Origin: Ancylobacter mangrovi
GTDB taxonomy: Bacteria; Pseudomonadota; Alphaproteobacteria; Rhizobiales; Xanthobacteraceae
Direction of reading: 5' to 3'
Assembly (NCBI RefSeq): GCF_024752355.1
Contig: NZ_JANTHZ010000004.1
Span: 124,001-188,000, forward strand
DNA: 64,000 bases
Part shown: positions 36,357 through 45,739 of the stretch, in pieces
Layout of the letters: each line of letters opens with the position of its first letter
Position numbering within the stretch: the first letter of the stretch is position 1
Made by a program: the position numbers and the translations under genes
Notes under the pieces: model-generated
The model's input: only the letters and a program-made list of their open reading frames with translations
Database searches by the model: none
Told to the model about the DNA's origin: nothing

Positions 36357-37460
36357 TCAGAGCGTGCCGGCCTTGAAGTCGTTCCACATCTGCAGGCGGC
36401 GGTCGAAATCTTCCGGCTTCTGCAGGATGACGAGCTTCTCCCAGAAGTCGCCGGCCTGGGAGTCGGGGATGTTGGTGCGCTTGAGGGTCTTCTCGCTCAC
36501 CCCGCCTTCCTTGGCCTCGGCAAGGTCGAGCACGCCGTTATTGGTCGAGGCTTCGATGAAGCGGGACTGCCATTTGACCGACAGGTTGTCGTTGATGAAC
36601 TTGTAGACGATGTCGCGGTCGCCCTTCTTGGAGACGCCGGTGCAGTCGATCCAGGTCGGGGTGCCTTCCTTGGGCAGCGAGTAGTCGAAGTTCTTGCCCT
36701 TGTCCTGCAGCGAGGTCACCACGGCGATGTTCTGGCAGTAGCCGATCACGGCGTCGCCGGCGGCGTAGATGTTCACCGCGTCGTCGAAGCCGCGGGCGAT
36801 GGTGCGCACCTGCTTGCGCAGCGCGCGCAGCGCGTCGGCACACTTGTCGAACTCGGCGTCGGTCAGGTTGAACGGGTCCTTGGCGCCGATGTAGAGCGCG
36901 ATCATGGGGAACACGATCGTGCAGTCGTCGAACACGTTCACCTTGCCTTCGTACTTCTCGTCCCACAGCACCGCCCAGGTGTCGGGAGACTTGGTGACGT
37001 CGGCATCGAACATCAGCGGCTGGGTTCCCCAGTTGTAGGGAATGCCGACGATCGAGCCGTCCACGGTGGTGAACTTCTTCCAGTCGAGCTTGGAGGTGAT
37101 GTTGGAGGTGTTCGGCACCTTCGACGTGTCGAGGGTGGTGATGAGGCCGGCCTCGTGGAAGCGCGGCAGCGAGCCGGTCTCGATATACATCACGTCCGGC
37201 TGGATCGCCCCGGAGAAGGGCTGGGAGAACAGCTCGTCGACCGAGCCGATCACCACCGGCTTCACCTCGACGCCGTTGGCCTCGCTCCATTCCTGGCACC
37301 AGGCCGGGTCGTGATAGGTCTCCCAGGTCAGGAGCACGATCGGCTCTTGCGCGTAGGCCCGGCGCAGCACGCCCGGCGCTGCCAGCGTCGCGGCCGCAAG
37401 TCCCATGCCTTTCATGACGCTGCGCCGCGACGGCGCTCGATCATTCTTTCGGAAGGTCAT
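36357..37460 (-). CDS. Extracellular solute-binding protein, PotD-like, Tat-type leader
   Basis: A 367-residue periplasmic receptor. The leader has SRRSVMKG (residues 11-18) and a hydrophobic stretch ending YAQ, which fits Tat export. The segment GIPYNWGTQPLMFDADV is the PotD-like ligand-cleft region. PotD relatives bind polyamines and other cationic or amino compounds. It is the first gene of its operon, and a sigma-54 promoter lies 46 nt upstream. Confidence 0.92.
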   Translation of the reverse strand: MTFRKNDRAPSRRSVMKGMGLAAATLAAPGVLRRAYAQEPIVLLTWETYHDPAWCQEWSEANGVEVKPVVIGSVDELFSQPFSGAIQPDVMYIETGSLPRFHEAGLITTLDTSKVPNTSNITSKLDWKKFTTVDGSIVGIPYNWGTQPLMFDADVTKSPDTWAVLWDEKYEGKVNVFDDCTIVFPMIALYIGAKDPFNLTDAEFDKCADALRALRKQVRTIARGFDDAVNIYAAGDAVIGYCQNIAVVTSLQDKGKNFDYSLPKEGTPTWIDCTGVSKKGDRDIVYKFINDNLSVKWQSRFIEASTNNGVLDLAEAKEGGVSEKTLKRTNIPDSQAGDFWEKLVILQKPEDFDRRLQMWNDFKAGTL

Positions 37461-37797
37461 TTTTATTCCCTCTGTTCGGGGCCCTGGCGGCCGGTTTCGG
37501 GTTCGGCAACAAACGTGCCACCCGGGGGCGCCGCTATTCCGAAAGAATATTTTTCGTTCTTGATGATAAAATTCTTTTATTCACTAAACTTAGCGCGGCC
37601 TATTCATCGTCATATAACCAGAATTCAAGGGATAAAGGCAAACTCGACACTGCGACATGTCTCTCCGCCTGTCTTAATAAAGCGATTTCGTCGCATGGGC
37701 GGGAATGTTGCATGGACGAGCCAGGGGAGTCGCACCGGCGCGACAGGTCGCCGGCCCGCGCGGTCTCGTGCGTGCACCGCGAGCATGGTCACGGTCG
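37461..37797. promoter_or_regulatory. Regulatory gap between the activator gene and the importer operon
   Basis: This 337-nt A/T-rich stretch carries no gene that I can support. It holds the sigma-54 promoter at 37506-37520 and an 8-bp palindrome GACATGTC (37654-37661) within TGCGACATGTC. That palindrome lies about 135 nt upstream of the promoter, a usual distance for an activator site. Confidence 0.5.
37506..37520 (-). promoter_or_regulatory. Sigma-54 promoter of the PotD-like/fused-permease operon
   Basis: On the minus strand TGGCAC-GTTTG-TTGC matches the -24/-12 consensus TGGCAC-N5-TTGC exactly. It lies 46 nt before the ATG of the binding-protein gene. The gene immediately upstream encodes a GAFTGA-containing activator. 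Confidence 0.85.
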
Positions 37798-39780
37798 TCA
37801 GTGGGCGATCTGATAGCGCTGGAGCTTGCGGTAGAGCGTGGCGCGGCTGAGCTGGAGCGCGACCGCCGCCGCCTTCACATTGCCGCCGCAGCGCGCCAGC
37901 GTGGAGACGATCGCCTCGCGCTCGGCGGCGGCGATGGCGTGGCGCGCGCTGCCCGCCTCGCCGGGCGGCTCTGCCGATTCCGGCACCGGCTCGGGCACCG
38001 CCGTTGCCGGCATGGGCATGCGGCCCGCCGGACGGATCATGATGTCGCGCGCCTGGAGCACGGGCCCCTCGCACATGTGGATCGCGCGGTTCAGCACATG
38101 GCCGAGCTCGCGCAGATTGCCCGGCCATGGATGGCCGAGAAGCAGCGCGATGGCGTCGGGCGCGAGCTCGATGGCGCGCTCCCCGACCAGCCGAGCGAAC
38201 ACCGCCTCGATCAGCTCGCGGCGGTCGGCGCGCTCGCGGAACGGCGGAATGTCGATCACCGCGCCGGCGAGCCGGTAGTAGAGGTCCTGCCGGAACAGGC
38301 CGCTGGCGATCTGCTCCTCGAGGTTCTGGTTGGTGGCGGCGACCACCTGGACGTCGATGCGCCGCGGTTTGCCGGAGCCGAGCGGCGTCACCTCGCCCGA
38401 TTCCAGCACGTGCAGCAGGCGCGTCTGCTGGCCGAGCGGCATGTCGCCGATCTCGTCGAGGAACAGTGTGCCGCCGTCGGCCTCGACCAGGCGGCCGGGG
38501 CTGCCCTCGCGCCGCGCGCCGGTGAAGGCGCCGCTGCCATAGCCGAACAGCTCGCTGTCGATCAGCGTGTCGGGCACCGAGGCGCAGTTGAAGGCGACGA
38601 ACGGGCCACCCCGCCGCGGGCTCTCCGCGTGCACCGCACGGGCGAACACGTCCTTGCCGGCGCCGGTCTCGCCGAGCAGGAGGATGGGCAGCGAGCCGCC
38701 CAGCACCCGCCGCACGAAGCGCACATTGGCCTTCATGCGCGGGTCGCCGCCGGCGCAGTCGTCGAGCGTCAGCCGCCGGTCCGCAGCAGCGAGCGGCGCG
38801 GCCGGGCGGCGCGGCGCGCTGGCGGCGTCGGCCGCGGTGAAGCGGCTGGAGGCGGGCGGCGCCTCGGCCGGGCCGCTGAGCAGGACGCTGAGCGCGTCGC
38901 CGCCCTTCTGCAGGTGCAGCGTCAGCTCGGCACCCGCGAGCCGGGTGAGGTCGAGCAGGCGGTGGTCGCGCTCGAAAATCGCCCACAGGCTGCGCACGCG
39001 GCCGAGCTGCACCCGGTCGCGCAGCATCTCGCGGGCGGCACGGTTGAGGCCGACGAGCTGGAAGTCGCCATCGACCGCGATCAGGCCGTGATCGACCGGC
39101 CCGGTCGCGAATTTGAGAATGTAGTTGCGGCGGAAGGTGTGCCGGAACATCCGCTCGCCGATGCGGTCGGCAAGGCCGGTGGTGAGGCCGAGCACCACCT
39201 TCAGCGTCTCGCGCTGCAGCTCCGGATTGCGGATGGAGATGTTGATCGCCCCCATCAGCTCGGCGTTGGGGCTGAACAGCGGCGCGCTGGCGCAGGACAG
39301 GGCCGAGAATTCGTAGAAGAAATGGTCGTTGGTGTGCACGCCGACCGGCCGGCCCTCGACCAGGCAGGTGCCGATGGCGTTGGTCCCGGCGGACGGCTCG
39401 GCCCAGGCGGTGCCCGCGCGCTCGACCTCGCTGTAGAATTGCGGGTTGTAGTTGGCGCGCTCGGCGATGACGTAACCGTCGAGATTGCCAAGGCTGATGC
39501 TGAAGCCGGACAGCGACACGGCGCCGAAGGCGGCGTCGATCTCCGGGCCGGCGAAATGGACCAGCTCGTCATTCGCCTCGCGGTGGCGCTTGAGCTCGGC
39601 GTCACTTACCGATTCGATCAGGAACTTCGCCGCCGGGTCGAAGCGGTAGCCTTCCATGCAGCGCCGCCAGGAGGCGGCCATGGTGTCGGCGGTGCGTAGC
39701 GCCCGCGTCTCCTCGGGCGGCAGGGAAAGCTGGTTCGCGCTCGAAACGATCCGTGAAACGTGACTGCGAAGATCCAGCAT
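37798..39780 (-). CDS. Sigma-54-dependent transcriptional activator (AcoR-like: GAF - AAA+ - Fis)
   Basis: A 660-residue activator. The N-terminal part (about residues 40-180) is a GAF-type sensor. The central AAA+ domain has Walker A GETGAGKD and GSGAFTGARREG, whose GAFTGA loop contacts sigma-54. Walker B is GGTLFLDEIGD. The C-terminal Fis helix-turn-helix is VKAAAVALQLSRATLYRKL. The ATG at 39778-39780 has GGAGCTGGAG upstream; the frame is open 38 codons further. It sits between the LLM/ALO operon and the importer operon, both with sigma-54 promoters, and is a paralogue of the activator at 45740-47668. The ligand is unknown. Confidence 0.93.
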   Translation of the reverse strand: MLDLRSHVSRIVSSANQLSLPPEETRALRTADTMAASWRRCMEGYRFDPAAKFLIESVSDAELKRHREANDELVHFAGPEIDAAFGAVSLSGFSISLGNLDGYVIAERANYNPQFYSEVERAGTAWAEPSAGTNAIGTCLVEGRPVGVHTNDHFFYEFSALSCASAPLFSPNAELMGAINISIRNPELQRETLKVVLGLTTGLADRIGERMFRHTFRRNYILKFATGPVDHGLIAVDGDFQLVGLNRAAREMLRDRVQLGRVRSLWAIFERDHRLLDLTRLAGAELTLHLQKGGDALSVLLSGPAEAPPASSRFTAADAASAPRRPAAPLAAADRRLTLDDCAGGDPRMKANVRFVRRVLGGSLPILLLGETGAGKDVFARAVHAESPRRGGPFVAFNCASVPDTLIDSELFGYGSGAFTGARREGSPGRLVEADGGTLFLDEIGDMPLGQQTRLLHVLESGEVTPLGSGKPRRIDVQVVAATNQNLEEQIASGLFRQDLYYRLAGAVIDIPPFRERADRRELIEAVFARLVGERAIELAPDAIALLLGHPWPGNLRELGHVLNRAIHMCEGPVLQARDIMIRPAGRMPMPATAVPEPVPESAEPPGEAGSARHAIAAAEREAIVSTLARCGGNVKAAAVALQLSRATLYRKLQRYQIAH

Positions 39781-39910
39781 CGCGGGCTCCAGCTCCGACC
39801 CCCCGCCTAAATTCTGCGCAGCACAATTCTTAACCGTCAACCCGCCTTCCCTTTCGCTTCGGCAGCCCCGCGACGAGGCGCGACGGGCCGGCACCGCCGG
39901 CCCGCCCCTC

Positions 39911-41179
39911 TCACGCGAACAGCATCCTCAGATGATCGTTGAGGAACACGCCGTCGGGATCCATCTCGCGGCGCAGACGCTTGAAGGCGTCGTATTTCGG
40001 ATAGATCCGCTCGAGCCGCTCCGGTGTCATGAAGTGGTGCTTGCCCCAGTGCGGGCGCGCGTCGTAGCGGTCGAGGATGGCGTCGGCGTCGCGCAGCATG
40101 CCCCAGGTCCATTCCTCGAGCGGGCCGGAGATCGAGAGCGCATAGCCGTCCCGCTCCGCATAGGCGGAGAGGTAGGTGTCGTCGGCCTTCACCGCCCGGC
40201 ACTCCACCGGGTAGAGCGCGTCGGGATATTTGGTCTGGAACATGTGCCGGACCTCGGCGAAGCACTCCTCGAAGCGCCCGAACGGCACCGCGTACTCGAT
40301 CTCGCGGAAGTTCGGGATGTAGTCGTTGGGGTAGATGATCGAGGAATGGTCGAACTCCTCGCCCGGCCCGAGCTCGGGCGCCGGCTGGTCCACCGGCACC
40401 GCGTTGTAGGTGCGCATGTGGCAGATGTCGTGCTCGCGGGTCGCGGTCGAGGGCACCACGCCGCCCGGCAGCTCGTAGAGCTCGGCCGACTTCTTGAGCG
40501 GCAGCCAGAAGAACCAGAAGGTGCGGTTCTCGTCGAGCCGCTTGTGCAGGTTGCCGATGCAGTCCTCCACGTCGGCGTTCCAGGAGCGCTTGTAGATGTT
40601 GTAGGAGGGCACCGCCTGGATAGTGACCGACACCACCAGCCCGAACATGCCGATCGAGGTGCGGAATGCCTTGAACAGCTCGCCATCGGCCGGCGACAGG
40701 TCGCGCAATTCGCCGTCCGCGGTCACGATCCGCGCCCCGGCGATGGCGGTGGACATGCAGGGCAGCGTCTTGCCCGCGCCATGCGTGCCGGTCATCAGCG
40801 CGCCGATGATCGCCTGACGGTCTATGTCGCCCTGGTTGTTCAGCGACATGCCCTGCTCGCGCAGGAAGGCGGTGAGCGCGCTCACCCGCATGCCCGGGCG
40901 CACCGTGACCTGGAGCTTCTCCCTGTCGACCGAGACGACCTGGTTGAAATCGTCGAAATCGACATGCACGCCCGGCGTCGGCACGATGGCGGGATTGGAG
41001 TGCCCCGCCCCGCTGGCGCGGATCGGGAGGCCCAGCCTGCGCGCCTCGCGCACGATCGCGCAGACCTCCTCCTCGGAGGTCGGCCGCGCCGTGTAGCGCG
41101 GCACGAAATACTGCTCGCCGAACCAGTTCCACCAGAGCTTGCCCGGCTGCAGCAATCCGCCCTTGTCCACGCTCAGCAT
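39911..41179 (-). CDS. FAD-linked oxidoreductase of the aldonolactone/alditol oxidase (VAO) type
   Basis: A 422-residue flavoenzyme. The FAD-binding PP-loop region reads RPTSEEEVCAIVREA and SGAGHSNPAIVPTPG. The middle has ALMTGTHGAG, and the C-terminal domain has ARPHWGKHHFMTPE, which is characteristic of L-gulonolactone/D-arabinono-1,4-lactone oxidase relatives. Such enzymes oxidise polyol or lactone hydroxyls with oxygen or a dehydrogenase acceptor. The ATG at 41177-41179 has GGAAGGG upstream. It follows an LLM monooxygenase gene by 19 nt in a sigma-54-promoted operon. The substrate is unknown. Confidence 0.85.
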   Translation of the reverse strand: MLSVDKGGLLQPGKLWWNWFGEQYFVPRYTARPTSEEEVCAIVREARRLGLPIRASGAGHSNPAIVPTPGVHVDFDDFNQVVSVDREKLQVTVRPGMRVSALTAFLREQGMSLNNQGDIDRQAIIGALMTGTHGAGKTLPCMSTAIAGARIVTADGELRDLSPADGELFKAFRTSIGMFGLVVSVTIQAVPSYNIYKRSWNADVEDCIGNLHKRLDENRTFWFFWLPLKKSAELYELPGGVVPSTATREHDICHMRTYNAVPVDQPAPELGPGEEFDHSSIIYPNDYIPNFREIEYAVPFGRFEECFAEVRHMFQTKYPDALYPVECRAVKADDTYLSAYAERDGYALSISGPLEEWTWGMLRDADAILDRYDARPHWGKHHFMTPERLERIYPKYDAFKRLRREMDPDGVFLNDHLRMLFA

Positions 41180-41198
41180 ATCGATCCCTTCCACTCGC

Positions 41199-42305
41199 TC
41201 AGACCGCCATTGCCGGCGCTTCGCCCAGAGCCTCGTTGACCGCGGGCATGACGCGCCGGGCGAGCAGCTCCATCGAGCGGCGCATGACGCTCTCGTCCTC
41301 CCATTCGTGCGACGTCATCATCAGCGTGCCGAACGGGCCGACCTCGTCGCGCAGCTCGAGGATCTTGCGGGTCACCGTCTCCGGGCTGCCGTAGATCACG
41401 AAATTGTCGCGCACCAGCTCGTGGGTGATGGTCGCCGGATCGGTGTCGCGGAACGGGGCGAGCAGCGCGCCGGCGCCCATGCGGTCATAGACCTTGTACA
41501 TGTAGTCGTAATACCAGTCATAGGCGCCGCCCGGCTTCTTCACGTAGCGCTCCGCCGCCTCGTCGGTGTCGGCGACATGGATCGAGCGGGCGACGCGCCA
41601 TTTGGAGCCGTCCGGCACCTTGCCGAGCTTGGCCAGCTCGTCGCAATAGGTTTCCCAGTGGGTCTTCACCACCCAGGAGGCGACGAAGTTCGCCGAGATC
41701 GGCATGAAGTCGTTGCGCGCGGCGACGCGGATCGAGTTCGAATTGGGGCTGGAGACCGAGACCGCCAGCGCGGGGTGCGGCTTGGTCAGGGTCTTCGGCA
41801 GGATGCCGACGCCGAGATCGGGCCAGTACATCTTGCTCAGCTTCACGTCCCAGAACTTGCCGGGAATGTCGTAGGGCGGATCGGCGGCCCAGATCCGCTT
41901 AATCATGTCGATCGAGTCGAGCATCATCGCGGTGCGATCGGCGTTCTCCATGCCGTAGACCTCGAAGTCCGAGCCGAGGCCGCCGGTGCCGATGCCGAGG
42001 ATGAGCCGCCCGGGGGCGAGGTGGTCGAGCAGCGCGATATGCGCGGCCGCCATCACCGGATGATAGAGCGGCAGCGTCATGACGCCGGTGCCGAGCTTGA
42101 TGCGCTTGGTCTGCGGCGCCATGTGCGCCAGGAACATCAGCGGCGAGGAGATCTGCTCGATGGAAGCCGAGTAGTGCTCTCCGATCCAGCCTTCCTCGAA
42201 GCCGAGTTCGTCGGCGAGCTTGAAGGCCTGGATGTCCTCCCGCAGCGAGGTGGCATAGTCCCTTTGGACCGAGTGAAGCGGCATCATGAAGAAGGAAAGC
42301 AGCAC
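41199..42305 (-). CDS. LLM-class flavin-dependent monooxygenase (limonene-monooxygenase-like), copy 1
   Basis: A 368-residue luciferase-like TIM-barrel monooxygenase, which needs reduced flavin from a separate reductase. Typical segments are LADELGFEEGWIGEHYS and LLDHLAPGRLILGIGTGGLG. The start is a GTG (42303-42305) with GGGAG eight bases before it; the in-frame ATG pair six and seven codons later is the alternative. It is the first gene of a sigma-54-promoted pair with the VAO-type flavoenzyme. It is paralogous to the LLM protein at 52125-53228. The only reductase gene nearby is at 62639-63136. Confidence 0.9.
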   Translation of the reverse strand: MLLSFFMMPLHSVQRDYATSLREDIQAFKLADELGFEEGWIGEHYSASIEQISSPLMFLAHMAPQTKRIKLGTGVMTLPLYHPVMAAAHIALLDHLAPGRLILGIGTGGLGSDFEVYGMENADRTAMMLDSIDMIKRIWAADPPYDIPGKFWDVKLSKMYWPDLGVGILPKTLTKPHPALAVSVSSPNSNSIRVAARNDFMPISANFVASWVVKTHWETYCDELAKLGKVPDGSKWRVARSIHVADTDEAAERYVKKPGGAYDWYYDYMYKVYDRMGAGALLAPFRDTDPATITHELVRDNFVIYGSPETVTRKILELRDEVGPFGTLMMTSHEWEDESVMRRSMELLARRVMPAVNEALGEAPAMAV

Positions 42306-42356
42306 GACCGGACTCCCTTGACTGCGACCGGCGCGTGGCCGATCGCGCCTTTCTCG

Positions 42357-42371
42357 GCAAGGGCTGTGCCA
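42357..42371 (-). promoter_or_regulatory. Sigma-54 promoter of the LLM1/VAO operon
   Basis: On the minus strand TGGCAC-AGCCC-TTGC is an exact match to the -24/-12 consensus, 52 nt before the LLM gene start. Confidence 0.85.
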
Positions 42372-42424
42372 TTTGCCTAATTAATTGAAATATATGAATT
42401 ATCACCGCATCGTCGTAGCCATGC

Positions 42425-42439
42425 GAGACACCGCGTCTC
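42425..42439. promoter_or_regulatory. Inverted repeat upstream of the LLM1 sigma-54 promoter
   Basis: GAGAC-ACCGC-GTCTC has perfect 5-bp arms and lies about 55 nt upstream of the -24 element. It is a candidate binding site for one of the two activators. Confidence 0.45.
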
Positions 42440-42504
42440 ATCGCGGAGAAAGCCGCCACGCGGATGCGAACACGCCGGCGCCCGGACGCATCCGCGGCCT
42501 TGCG

Positions 42505-43779
42505 TCAGAACCGGGTCGGCGCGAAGGGGGTGAGGTCGAAGGCCGGCGCCCGCCCGGCGATCAGGTCCGCCGCCGCCTGCCCGGTGCGCGCGCCCGCGGC
42601 GAGGCCGACATGGCCGTGGCCGAAGGCGTAGGCGACGTCGGGGCACTGGCTGGCGCGGCCGATCACCGGCAGCGAGTCGGGCATGCTGGGGCGGAAGCCC
42701 ATCCAGCGCGACACCCGCCCTTCCGGGTAATGCGCGGCGAGGCCCGGGAACAGCCGGCGCCCGAGCGTGAGCAGATAGTCCGCCCGCTGCCAGTTGGGCG
42801 GCGCGTCCAGCCCGGCGAACTCGACCGTGCCGGCGAGGCGCAGCCCGGTCTCCATCGGAGTCGAGACGAATTTGGCGCTGGCGTCGAGGATCGGCAGGCG
42901 CGGTGCGGTCTCGGGGTCGGCGATCAGCACGTGGTAGCCGCGCTCGGTGTCGAGCGGGACGTCGTCGCCGAGGCTCGTGGCCAGCCGGCGCGAATGGGCA
43001 CCGGCCGCGACCACCGCGGCATCCGCCGGAATCGCGCCGGCATCGGTCTCGATGCCTCTCAGCGTCGCCCCCTCGCGCAGGAAGCCCTTCGCCTCGGCGG
43101 CGAGAATCCGCCCGCCATCGCGCTGGAAGGCCTCGGCGACGGTTCGCACGAGTCGGTTCGGGTTCACCGTGTGGCCGTTCTGCTGGAACAGCACACCGAT
43201 CGTATAGTCGTGCGAGATGCTGGGCTCGAACTGCCACAGCTCGTCCTCGCGCAGCACGTCGAACGTGATCCCGTTGTCGCGGCGCAGCTGGTAGCCGAGC
43301 GCATCGCCGGCGAAGTCCTGCTCGGTGCGGTAGACCACCAGATGCCCCTGCCGCAGGATCAGCCCCTCGGCGCCGGCATGGCGCACCAGCGGCAGCCAGG
43401 CGCCGTAGGAATCGTAGAGCAGCGGCTTCAGCGCGCGCGCCTGCGCCTCCACCCGCGCCCGCGTGCCGGCCCGCACGAAGCGGGCGAGCCAGGGGGCGAG
43501 CGTGGGCAGGTAGCGCCAGCGAATCGACAGCGGACCCAGCGGGTCGATCAGATAGCCCGGCACCTTGGCCAGCGTGCCGGGCATCGACATCGGCACCACC
43601 GATGACGGGTTGAGGCAGCCGGCATTGCCGAACGAGGCGCCCTCGCCGATGCCACCTCGCTCGATCAGCACCACGTCGTGGCCGTCGCGCAGGAGGAAGC
43701 TCGCCGTCGCGACGCCCACCGCGCCGCCGCCGATGACGGCGACGGTGCGCCGCCCGTTCGTCCGTGGTGATGAAGCCAT
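42505..43779 (-). CDS. DAO-family FAD oxidoreductase (D-amino-acid dehydrogenase-like), copy 1
   Basis: A 424-residue flavoprotein. The N-terminal dinucleotide fold is VAVIGGGAVGVATASFLL, followed by the DadA-like GASFGNAGCLNPSSV. The C-terminal part has GFRPSMPDSLPVIG and the FAD-binding GHGHVGLAAGA. Members oxidise amino acids or secondary amines to imines. It lies 3 nt behind the GMC gene and is paralogous to the protein at 47683-48945, which is also paired with a GMC gene. The ATG (43777-43779) is directly usable. Confidence 0.88.
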   Translation of the reverse strand: MASSPRTNGRRTVAVIGGGAVGVATASFLLRDGHDVVLIERGGIGEGASFGNAGCLNPSSVVPMSMPGTLAKVPGYLIDPLGPLSIRWRYLPTLAPWLARFVRAGTRARVEAQARALKPLLYDSYGAWLPLVRHAGAEGLILRQGHLVVYRTEQDFAGDALGYQLRRDNGITFDVLREDELWQFEPSISHDYTIGVLFQQNGHTVNPNRLVRTVAEAFQRDGGRILAAEAKGFLREGATLRGIETDAGAIPADAAVVAAGAHSRRLATSLGDDVPLDTERGYHVLIADPETAPRLPILDASAKFVSTPMETGLRLAGTVEFAGLDAPPNWQRADYLLTLGRRLFPGLAAHYPEGRVSRWMGFRPSMPDSLPVIGRASQCPDVAYAFGHGHVGLAAGARTGQAAADLIAGRAPAFDLTPFAPTRF

Positions 43780-43782
43780 GGT

Positions 43783-45366
43783 TCAGGCCGCCCTTACGAA
43801 GTCGGCGCATCGCTCGCCGATCATGATGCAGTTCGCGTTGAGGTTGCCGCTGACGATGACCGGCATGATGGAGGCGTCGGCGACGTAGAGATTGGCGAGG
43901 CCGCGCACCTTCAGCGTCTCGTCCACCACCGCCATCGGGTCGCTGCCCATCTTGCAGGTGCCGGCGGGGTGATAGATGCCGATCGCGGTGGAGCGGACAT
44001 AGTCCGCCCATTCGTCGTCGCTGCGCACCTCGTCGCCCGGCTTGAACTCGCCGAGCACGTGGCGGGCCATGGCCGGCGACTGGAAGATGCTGCGCAGCTT
44101 GCATCCGCCTGCGACGAGGGTCGCGACGTCGCGCGCGTCGCCGAGAAGGTTCGGCTGGATCGCCGCGGGCGCCTTCGGATCGGCGCTGCGCAGCCGGACA
44201 TGACCGCGCGACCAGGGCCGGTGGATGTTGTTCAGCGCCGTCACCGCCGGCCGGTCGAACAGGATCGGGCCGGTGTCGGTGAGATCGTAGCCCACCGGCG
44301 TGAAGTGATACTGCAGGTCGCAGCGCGGCAGGTCGGGATCGGAGCGCAGGAAGGCCAGCACATGGGTGTCGGGCGTCGTTCCCGGCCCGCGCCCGGCGAA
44401 CAGCCACTGCGCACCATAGAGGAGCGCGTGGAACAGCGTGTGCTGCACATTGTAGGTCGGCTGGTCGACCCAGACGATGTGGCTGGTGCCGGGATGGTCG
44501 TGGAAGTTCTCGCCGACGCCGGGCAGGTCGTGCACCACGTCGATGCCGTGGGTGCGCAGCTGCGCCTGCGGCCCGACGCCCGAGAGCATCAAGAGCTGCG
44601 GCGAGCCGAACGCGCCGGCCGCCAGCACCACCGCCTTCGCCGCCCGCGCCGTGACGACCCGCCCACCGCGCTCGAACTCGACCCCGCTCGCCCGCTTGCC
44701 CTCGAACAGTACGCGGCGGGCATGCGCGTTGGTGAGAACGGTGAGGTTGGGGCGGCGGCGCCAGAGATAGGCGCGCGCGGAGCTGCACCGCCAGCCGCGG
44801 CGCTGCGTGGCCTGCACGAAGCCGATGCCCTGCTGCGGCGGGCGGTTGAGGTCGGCCGTCTCGGCGAGCCCGCGCTCGACGCCGGCGCGCAGGAACGCCT
44901 CCGACAGCGGGTGCGAGGTGCGCAGGTTCTCCACGCTGAGCGGCCCGTCGGCGCCGTGGATGTCGCTGCCGCCGTTCTCGTTCGCCTCCGCCCGCCTGAA
45001 ATAGGGCAGCACGCTGGCGAAGTCCCAGCCGGGGCAGCCATCCGCCGCCCAGCCATCGAAATCCTCCGGCTGGCCGCGTACATAGAGCATGCCGTTGATC
45101 GAGCTGGAGCCGCCGAGCACCTTGCCGCGCGGCATGTAGTCGGTGCGCCCGTTGCGCGAGGGGTCGGGCGCCGAGGTCAGCCGCCAGTCGAAGGCGGGGT
45201 TGCCGATCGCGTAGAGATAGGTCGCGGCCGGCATCAGCACCGGCAGGCGGCGATCCGACCCGCCCGCCTCCAGCACCAGCACGCGCGCGCCGTCCTGCTC
45301 CGCGAGACGTCCGGCGACGGCGCTGCCGCCCGAGCCGGACCCGATCACGATATAGTCGACTTCCAT
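43783..45366 (-). CDS. GMC-family alcohol oxidoreductase (choline-dehydrogenase-like), copy 1
   Basis: A 527-residue FAD-dependent GMC enzyme. The ADP-binding fold is IVIGSGSGGSAVAGRLAE. Signature 1 is GKVLGGSSSINGMLYVRG, signature 2 is GAFGSPQLLMLSGVGP, and the catalytic His is in IYHPAGTCKMG with the partner Asn in SGNLNANCIM. It oxidises primary alcohols to aldehydes. It is the first gene of the leftward pair GMC1-DAO1. No sigma-54 promoter is visible before it, unlike its neighbours. Confidence 0.93.
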   Translation of the reverse strand: MEVDYIVIGSGSGGSAVAGRLAEQDGARVLVLEAGGSDRRLPVLMPAATYLYAIGNPAFDWRLTSAPDPSRNGRTDYMPRGKVLGGSSSINGMLYVRGQPEDFDGWAADGCPGWDFASVLPYFRRAEANENGGSDIHGADGPLSVENLRTSHPLSEAFLRAGVERGLAETADLNRPPQQGIGFVQATQRRGWRCSSARAYLWRRRPNLTVLTNAHARRVLFEGKRASGVEFERGGRVVTARAAKAVVLAAGAFGSPQLLMLSGVGPQAQLRTHGIDVVHDLPGVGENFHDHPGTSHIVWVDQPTYNVQHTLFHALLYGAQWLFAGRGPGTTPDTHVLAFLRSDPDLPRCDLQYHFTPVGYDLTDTGPILFDRPAVTALNNIHRPWSRGHVRLRSADPKAPAAIQPNLLGDARDVATLVAGGCKLRSIFQSPAMARHVLGEFKPGDEVRSDDEWADYVRSTAIGIYHPAGTCKMGSDPMAVVDETLKVRGLANLYVADASIMPVIVSGNLNANCIMIGERCADFVRAA

Positions 45367-45739
45367 AGACCTGCACGCTTGACTGAAAGCTTATCGGCTT
45401 ATGCTGGATACAGCGCTACGATATGTTGGCGAACACGTTAAGTATAGCATAATTCTTTATTTCATTACTTCTCACTCGTGAGACAGATTGTTCTCAGGAA
45501 TGAGAAAAGCGTGGCACGTCTCGAGGCACGACATCGCGAATGACGATCGCCATATTCATCTTGCTATGAATTTGGGCGTGCCGCATTATGGGTCAAATCG
45601 TGCGCCGGAAAGCCGAACGGGAATCCGGTTCGTCTGCCAGGGACCTGGCTGCTGTCACGCAGCTTCGGATGTGAGCCGGCGCTGGCGCGCACCGCGCCGT
45701 CGACCCGAATGGCTCACCTACAGAGCGGGATCGAGCGTC
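45367..45739. promoter_or_regulatory. Divergent A/T-rich control region with two inverted repeats
   Basis: In this 373-nt gap between GMC1 and the second activator gene, TCTCAC-TC-GTGAGA (45470-45483) and TTCTCA-GGAA-TGAGAA (45491-45506) are perfect inverted repeats 7 nt apart. They share a TCTCA/TGAGA core. The minus strand also has a -10-like TATACT near 45441-45446. I see no supported gene here, although one plus frame is open from 45488. Confidence 0.5.

Noticed and set aside
42377-45376. A 999-codon minus-strand frame across DAO1 and GMC1
   Set aside because: It is in a different frame from both conserved enzymes and its product is arginine/alanine-rich without motifs.
45512-45527. TGGCAC-GTCTC-GAGGC before the second activator gene
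   Set aside because: The distance from GG to GC is one base too long and TTGC is absent, so it does not fit the -24/-12 rule.
45488-45739. N-terminal extension of activator 2 by 84 codons
   Set aside because: The extension overlaps an inverted repeat, has a Cys/Arg-rich sequence unlike activator 1, and the conserved part begins near the ATG at 45740.
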